A DNA stretch of 8,833 nucleotides from an uncultured Prevotella sp. (GTDB taxonomy: Bacteria; Bacteroidota; Bacteroidia; Bacteroidales; Bacteroidaceae). A program made the position numbers and the translations under genes. The notes beneath the pieces were generated by a model. It saw only the letters and a list, made by a program, of their open reading frames with translations, had not been told where the DNA came from and did no database searches. The stretch covers positions 1 through 8,833 of the forward strand of contig CAMZBS010000079.1 of assembly GCA_947304695.1 (NCBI GenBank). Direction: 5' to 3'. Positions 4,919 to 8,833 of this stretch are shown piece after piece; the stretch's first letter is position 1, and each line of letters starts with the position of its first letter.

Positions 4919-6880
4919 ATGAAAAGAACAGTTTTGACAGCACTACTCAGCATGGCGCTGGCCGGCAATGTGGCCGCGCAGGAATTTTGCTTCGACGAGA
5001 TGACCTATACGCCCGAAGCCACTACTTTCAAGCTCTTTGCCCCGGCCGACAGCCGTCCCGAAGTGCTCCTCTTTGAGCGCGACGGAAAACGTGGCCGACA
5101 GAAGGGCGGGAAGATGACCTATCAACCGCAGCTGGGCTGCTGGCAGTTGCAGGTGAAGGGCGACCTGAAGGGCCGCTACTATCAGTTTAAGACCCCGCAG
5201 GGGCGCACGCCAGGCGTTTTTGCCAAGGCTGTAGGCATCAATGGGAAACAAGCTGCAGTCGTCGACCTGCGCGACACCGACCCCGAGGGTTGGCAGCAGG
5301 ATCGGCGCCCGGTGGTGAAGAGTCCTGCCGACCTGGTGGTCTACGAGCTGCACCACCGCGACTTCTCCATAGCCCGTCCTGAGTCACAGCACAAGGGCAA
5401 GTTCCTGGCGCTCACCGAGCCTTGGGCCATCACCCACCTGCAGGAACTGGGCATCAATGCCGTTCACATCCTGCCATCCTATGACTTTGGTTCTGTCGAT
5501 GAGACGCGCCTTTCCACCCCGCAGTATAACTGGGGCTACGACCCGGTGAACTACAACGTGCCCGAGGGTTCCTACTCGACCGACCCCTACGACCCGCAGT
5601 GCCGCATCCGCGAGTTCAAGCAGATGGTGCAGGCTCTGCACCGCGCGGGCATCAGCGTCATCCTCGATGTGGTCTACAACCACACCTACGACATCGACCA
5701 TTCCAACTTCCAACTGACCTATCCCGACTATTACTACAGGAAAGTGAAAGACCCGTCGGGCACCGAAGTCTATAGCAACGGTTCCGGCTGTGGCAACGAG
5801 ACGGCATCGGATCAGCCCATGATGAGGCGGTTCATGATCGAGAGCGTCAAGCACTGGGTCAGGGAATACCACATAGACGGCTTCCGTTTTGACCTCATGG
5901 GGTGTCACGACATCGAAACGATGAACCAAATTCGCAAGGCACTTGACGAAATCGATCCCACCATATTTATTTATGGCGAAGGATGGAGTGCCGGAGCGTG
6001 TGCCCTGCCCAACGGGCAGTTGGGCATGAAGGCCAACATACCGCAGATGCCAGGCATTGCAGCCTTCAGCGACGACATACGCGATGCACTGCGAGGCCCG
6101 TTCAGCGACGATACCATATGCGGTTGGCTGGGTGGCAACTTTGACAATGGTGCCACCGAGAGCCTGAAGGCCGGTGTCACGGGCATGATTAGCCATCCGC
6201 AGGTAGATTATTCCAAGGTGAACTACTCAAAGGAGCCTTATGCTCTGGAACCCACACAGATGATGAGTTACGTATCGTGCCACGACGACATGTGTCTGGT
6301 CGACCGCCTGATGGCGTCAGTTTTCAGCAAGTCTGACCATGCTTCTCAATTCCAAGCTCCCAACTCTCAACTCATCAAGTTGGACTTGCTCGCCCAGACC
6401 GCCGTGTTCACCTCGCAGGGCGTGCCCTTTATGCTCAGTGGCGAAGAGTTGCTGCGCTCGAAGAAGGGTGTACACAACTCCTACGAGTCACCCGACTCAA
6501 TCAATCAGCTCGACTGGGCCAATAAAACGCGCTATCCACAGGTGTTTGAATACTACAAGAACCTCATAGCCCTGCGCCGCCATCACCCTGCCTTCCGACT
6601 TGGTTCGGCCGACCTGGTGCGCAAGCATTTGGAGTTCCTGCCTACGCCCGACGACGGTGTCGTGGCCTTCCGGCTGAAAAACTACGCCGGACGCGACGAC
6701 TGGCGCAACATCATTGTTGTGCTTAATGCCAACAAGAAGACGGAAGAGGTCGCTGTCCCGGATGCACAATACACCATCGTGTGCTGCAACGGCGAAATCA
6801 ATGAGCGCGGACTTGGCACGACAGGGCGTGATGGCCGCGTGGTTGTGGCGCCACAGTCAGCATTAATAATTCATGATTAA
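4919..6880 (+). CDS. pulA: Type I pullulanase (GH13, CBM48), periplasmic
   Basis: This debranching enzyme hydrolyses alpha-1,6 links in pullulan and branched malto-oligosaccharides. It has 653 residues. A Sec signal peptide (MKRTVLTALLSMALAGNVAA, 1-20) has no lipobox cysteine, so the product is probably soluble in the periplasm. A CBM48-like N-terminal domain covers about 25-125. The type I pullulanase signature YNWGYDP is at 203-209. The GH13 barrel has region I DVVYNHT (250-256), region II GFRFDLMG with nucleophile D325, region III YGEGW with acid/base E354, and region IV VSCHDD with H455 and D456. FTSQGVPFMLSGEELLRSK (497-515) is typical of the family. A beta C-terminal domain covers about 575-653. 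Residues 469-486 (FSKSDHASQFQAPNSQLI) look like an insertion encoded by CTCAA-type simple sequence. The ATG at 4919 is fixed by the signal peptide. The stop is 5 bp before the next gene, so the two are an operon. Confidence 0.95.
   Translation: MKRTVLTALLSMALAGNVAAQEFCFDEMTYTPEATTFKLFAPADSRPEVLLFERDGKRGRQKGGKMTYQPQLGCWQLQVKGDLKGRYYQFKTPQGRTPGVFAKAVGINGKQAAVVDLRDTDPEGWQQDRRPVVKSPADLVVYELHHRDFSIARPESQHKGKFLALTEPWAITHLQELGINAVHILPSYDFGSVDETRLSTPQYNWGYDPVNYNVPEGSYSTDPYDPQCRIREFKQMVQALHRAGISVILDVVYNHTYDIDHSNFQLTYPDYYYRKVKDPSGTEVYSNGSGCGNETASDQPMMRRFMIESVKHWVREYHIDGFRFDLMGCHDIETMNQIRKALDEIDPTIFIYGEGWSAGACALPNGQLGMKANIPQMPGIAAFSDDIRDALRGPFSDDTICGWLGGNFDNGATESLKAGVTGMISHPQVDYSKVNYSKEPYALEPTQMMSYVSCHDDMCLVDRLMASVFSKSDHASQFQAPNSQLIKLDLLAQTAVFTSQGVPFMLSGEELLRSKKGVHNSYESPDSINQLDWANKTRYPQVFEYYKNLIALRRHHPAFRLGSADLVRKHLEFLPTPDDGVVAFRLKNYAGRDDWRNIIVVLNANKKTEEVAVPDAQYTIVCCNGEINERGLGTTGRDGRVVVAPQSALIIHD
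6344..6379 (+). repeat. Simple-sequence CTCAA-type stretch inside pulA
   Basis: A 36-nt stretch is made of imperfect CTCAA(T/C)T-like heptamers (TCTCAATTC, CCAACTCT, CAACTCAT). Its base use is unlike the codon-biased GC-rich sequence around it. It is read in frame as residues 476-487 and falls between the conserved VSCHDD...DRLMAS segment and LDLLAQTAVFTSQG. Similar low-complexity CTCAA runs are, from memory, common between genes in Prevotella and Bacteroides genomes. An origin from such a repeat is inference. Confidence 0.4.
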
Positions 6881-6885
6881 GCAAT

Positions 6886-8775
6886 ATGAGAAGACAATTG
6901 ATTCTAAGCTTGTTTCTAAGCGCAACCGCAATGATGAATGCAGCCAAACTTACAATCGACCGCATTGAGCCCACCGACTGGTTCGTGGGCATGAAGAACC
7001 CTCAGGTGCAGCTGATGGTCTACGGCAAGCAGATTGCCAGTGTGAAGGATGTAACCACCGACTATCCGGGTGTCAGCATCGACAGCATCGTACGCCTCGA
7101 CTCGCCCAACTATCTGCTGGTCTACATGAACCTGGGCAGTGTGCAGCCGGGCACCATGACCCTGAAATTCGACAAGCTGAAGGTGGATTACCAGCTGAAG
7201 GCACGCGAGATGAGCGGTGACAAGCGTCGTGGCTTCACCAATGCCGATGTGCTCTATATGCTCATGCCCGACCGCTTTGCACAGGGCGCAGGCCACAACC
7301 CGCAGGTGAAGGGCATGCGGGCCTACAAGGAGGACCGCACGCAGCCCTCATTGCGGCATGGCGGTGACCTGAACGGCATTCGTGAGCATCTCGACTACTT
7401 CAAGGAACTGGGTGTCACGGCTTTGTGGCTCACACCTGTATTGGAGAACGATTCACCCGACGATGAGCGCGGATTCTCCACCTACCACGGCTATGCCACC
7501 ACCAACTACTACCGCGTGGACCCGCGTTTCGGCACCAACGAAGACTATCGTCGGCTGTGCGATGAGGCTCATCAGAAGGGACTGAAGGTCGTGATGGACA
7601 TGATCTTCAACCACAGCGGCTTTGAGCATCCATGGACGCTCGACATGCCTGCAAAGGACTGGCTCAACCTGCCTGAGTGGCTTGTAGAGTCGAAAGGCAC
7701 CAGCAATCCTGAAGGCACCAGCTTCTTGCAGACCAGCTATAAGCTTACGCCAGTGCTCGACCCCTACGCTTCGAAGGTCGACATGAAGGAAACGGTCGAG
7801 GGGTGGTTTGTGCCCACCATGCCCGACCTCAATCAGCGCAATCCGCATCTCATGCGCTATCTCATCCAGAACTCAAAGTGGTGGATTGAGACCGTCGGCA
7901 TCGACGGCATACGCATGGACACATATCCTTATGCTTACGCTGAGCCGATGGCACAGTGGATGAGGGAACTCGACGAGGAGTATCCTAACTTCAACACCGT
8001 GGGCGAAACGTGGGTCACCGAACCCGCTTATACCGCTGCGTGGCAGAAAGGCAGTCGAGTACCTGCCAATTTCCCCAACAGCTATCTCAAGACTGTCATG
8101 GACTTCTCTTTCTTCGACAAGCTGAATCAGGCTAAGAACGAAGAGACCGACGAGTGGTGGAACGGTCTGAATCGACTTTACAACTCTTTCGTCTACGACT
8201 ATCTGTATCCCAACCCCAGTAGTGTCATGGCCTTCATAGAGAACCACGACACCGATCGTTTCCTGGGCAATGGGCGCGACTCGCTCATGCTGAAGCAGGC
8301 TCTGGCTTTGCTCCTGACGGTGAACCGCATCCCGCAGTTGTATTACGGCACCGAGGTGCTGATGAACGGTACGAAGGAGGTGACCGACGGAAACGTGCGC
8401 AAGGACTTCCCTGGCGGTTTCCCGGGTGATGAGCATAATTGCTTTGAGCAGTCGGGACGTTCACGGGCGGAAAACAGCATGTTCAACTGGCTCAAGCGCC
8501 TGCTTCACTGGCGACAGGGCAATGACTGCATCATTCGCGGCACACAGACGCAGTTCATTCCCTACAATGGTGTCTATGTGTTGGCGCGTCAGTACAAAGG
8601 ACGTACTGTGCTCACCATCCTGAACGGAACGACCAAGCCTGCTGTCATGTCGGTGAAGCGCTACGCAGAGGTCATTTCGGTGGAGCGTGCCAAGGACGTC
8701 CTTTCTGGTCGCTATGTAGATCTTACCAGTGACGTACAGCTGAAGCCACGCCAAAGTATGATTCTTGACTTCTGA
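6886..8775 (+). CDS. susA: SusA-like GH13 alpha-amylase / neopullulanase, periplasmic
   Basis: This is a 629-residue GH13 enzyme of the Bacteroidetes SusA / cyclomaltodextrinase group, expected to cut alpha-1,4 links of malto-oligosaccharides, cyclodextrins or pullulan in the periplasm. A signal peptide covers about 1-20 (MRRQLILSLFLSATAMMNAA; exact cleavage site unclear). An N-terminal beta domain (about 22-105) begins with IEPTDWFVGMKNPQVQLMVYG, typical of Cyc-maltodext_N. The barrel starts at DVLYMLMPDRFAQG (121-134). Motifs are region I DMIFNH (238-243), region V MPDLN (312-316), region II GIRMDTYPYA with nucleophile D345, region III GETW with acid/base E374, and region IV ENHDTDR with H454 and D455. 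A C-terminal beta domain covers about 550-629. The family is certain. The symbol rests on SusA-like domain order, since susB, susC, susD and susR are not in view. The gene starts 5 bp after the pulA stop and shares its promoter. Confidence 0.88.
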   Translation: MRRQLILSLFLSATAMMNAAKLTIDRIEPTDWFVGMKNPQVQLMVYGKQIASVKDVTTDYPGVSIDSIVRLDSPNYLLVYMNLGSVQPGTMTLKFDKLKVDYQLKAREMSGDKRRGFTNADVLYMLMPDRFAQGAGHNPQVKGMRAYKEDRTQPSLRHGGDLNGIREHLDYFKELGVTALWLTPVLENDSPDDERGFSTYHGYATTNYYRVDPRFGTNEDYRRLCDEAHQKGLKVVMDMIFNHSGFEHPWTLDMPAKDWLNLPEWLVESKGTSNPEGTSFLQTSYKLTPVLDPYASKVDMKETVEGWFVPTMPDLNQRNPHLMRYLIQNSKWWIETVGIDGIRMDTYPYAYAEPMAQWMRELDEEYPNFNTVGETWVTEPAYTAAWQKGSRVPANFPNSYLKTVMDFSFFDKLNQAKNEETDEWWNGLNRLYNSFVYDYLYPNPSSVMAFIENHDTDRFLGNGRDSLMLKQALALLLTVNRIPQLYYGTEVLMNGTKEVTDGNVRKDFPGGFPGDEHNCFEQSGRSRAENSMFNWLKRLLHWRQGNDCIIRGTQTQFIPYNGVYVLARQYKGRTVLTILNGTTKPAVMSVKRYAEVISVERAKDVLSGRYVDLTSDVQLKPRQSMILDF

Positions 8776-8779
8776 TTCT

Positions 8780-8797
8780 TACGCGCGCGTATATATA
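8780..8797. repeat. Alternating pyrimidine-purine tract after the amylase operon
   Basis: Eighteen bases alternate strictly: TA, four CG, then four TA. The first 12 (TACGCGCGCGTA) are a perfect palindrome. It starts 5 bp after the second amylase stop. Such tracts can adopt left-handed or cruciform DNA in vitro. No terminator with a T-run is visible between the stop and the window end, so the 3' end of the operon or the next promoter lies outside. Confidence 0.7.
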
Positions 8798-8833
8798 ATA
8801 AAAGGTGTAACGTTGTTTGCCTTTTGATTCAAA

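Noticed and set aside
4528..5076. Overlapping plus-strand open frames (182 and 106 codons) across the folP-pulA gap.
   Set aside because: They consist largely of the translated 22-bp array and pyrimidine-rich DNA, one runs out of frame into pulA, and neither has recognisable protein features or a good start context.
5384..6196. Long minus-strand open frame (270 codons) inside pulA, and similar antisense frames inside susA, ackA and cdaA.
   Set aside because: The sense genes have complete catalytic motifs. The antisense frames reflect codon bias in GC-rich genes and resemble no known proteins.
6497..6769. A minus-strand open frame starting with MCIRDS, a peptide known as a sign of Nextera adaptor contamination.
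   Set aside because: The DNA here reads TTG TGC ATC CGG GAC AGC, not the adaptor bases ATGTGTATAAGAGACAG, and it lies in the opposite strand of an intact pulA. It is a chance match.

Overview
The window reads as a stretch of a Bacteroidetes chromosome, most likely Prevotellaceae. The reasons are the protein variants (short-form Pta, a folP-cdaA pair, a SusA-type periplasmic amylase), -7 boxes of the Bacteroidetes form TAnnTTTG ahead of pta, folP and pulA, and mostly absent Shine-Dalgarno sequences. Base composition looks moderately GC-rich (by eye, not counted). All genes are intact except the first, which is cut by the window edge.

Layout. Positions 1-209 hold the 3' end of gyrB (+). A 21-bp perfect stem-loop with A and T tracts (228-275) lies between it and the convergent ackA, and can terminate both. 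On the minus strand follow ackA (286-1476) and pta (1617-2627), the two-step acetyl-CoA to acetate and ATP pathway. Their 140-bp gap is almost filled by a G/C-rich inverted-repeat element (1481-1614). Further up the minus strand are cdaA (2779-3558, membrane diadenylate cyclase) and folP (3571-4386, dihydropteroate synthase), 12 bp apart and presumably one operon. A 532-bp divergent intergenic region (4387-4918) carries a folP promoter, a 22-bp-period tandem array built on a 19-bp dyad, a separate TTGCA dyad and a pulA promoter. On the plus strand, pulA (4919-6880, type I pullulanase) and a SusA-like GH13 amylase (6886-8775) lie 5 bp apart. Both have signal peptides and would act together in the periplasm: pullulanase cuts alpha-1,6 branches and the SusA-like enzyme cuts the resulting alpha-1,4 malto-oligosaccharides. 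The last 58 bp hold an alternating CG/TA tract and no gene.

The protein-coding content is ordinary housekeeping and starch metabolism. I see no new multi-gene system. The points worth a second look are mostly non-coding: the dyad array upstream of pulA, the inverted-repeat element between pta and ackA that also supplies ackA's apparent ribosome binding site, and a simple-sequence stretch read in frame inside pulA.
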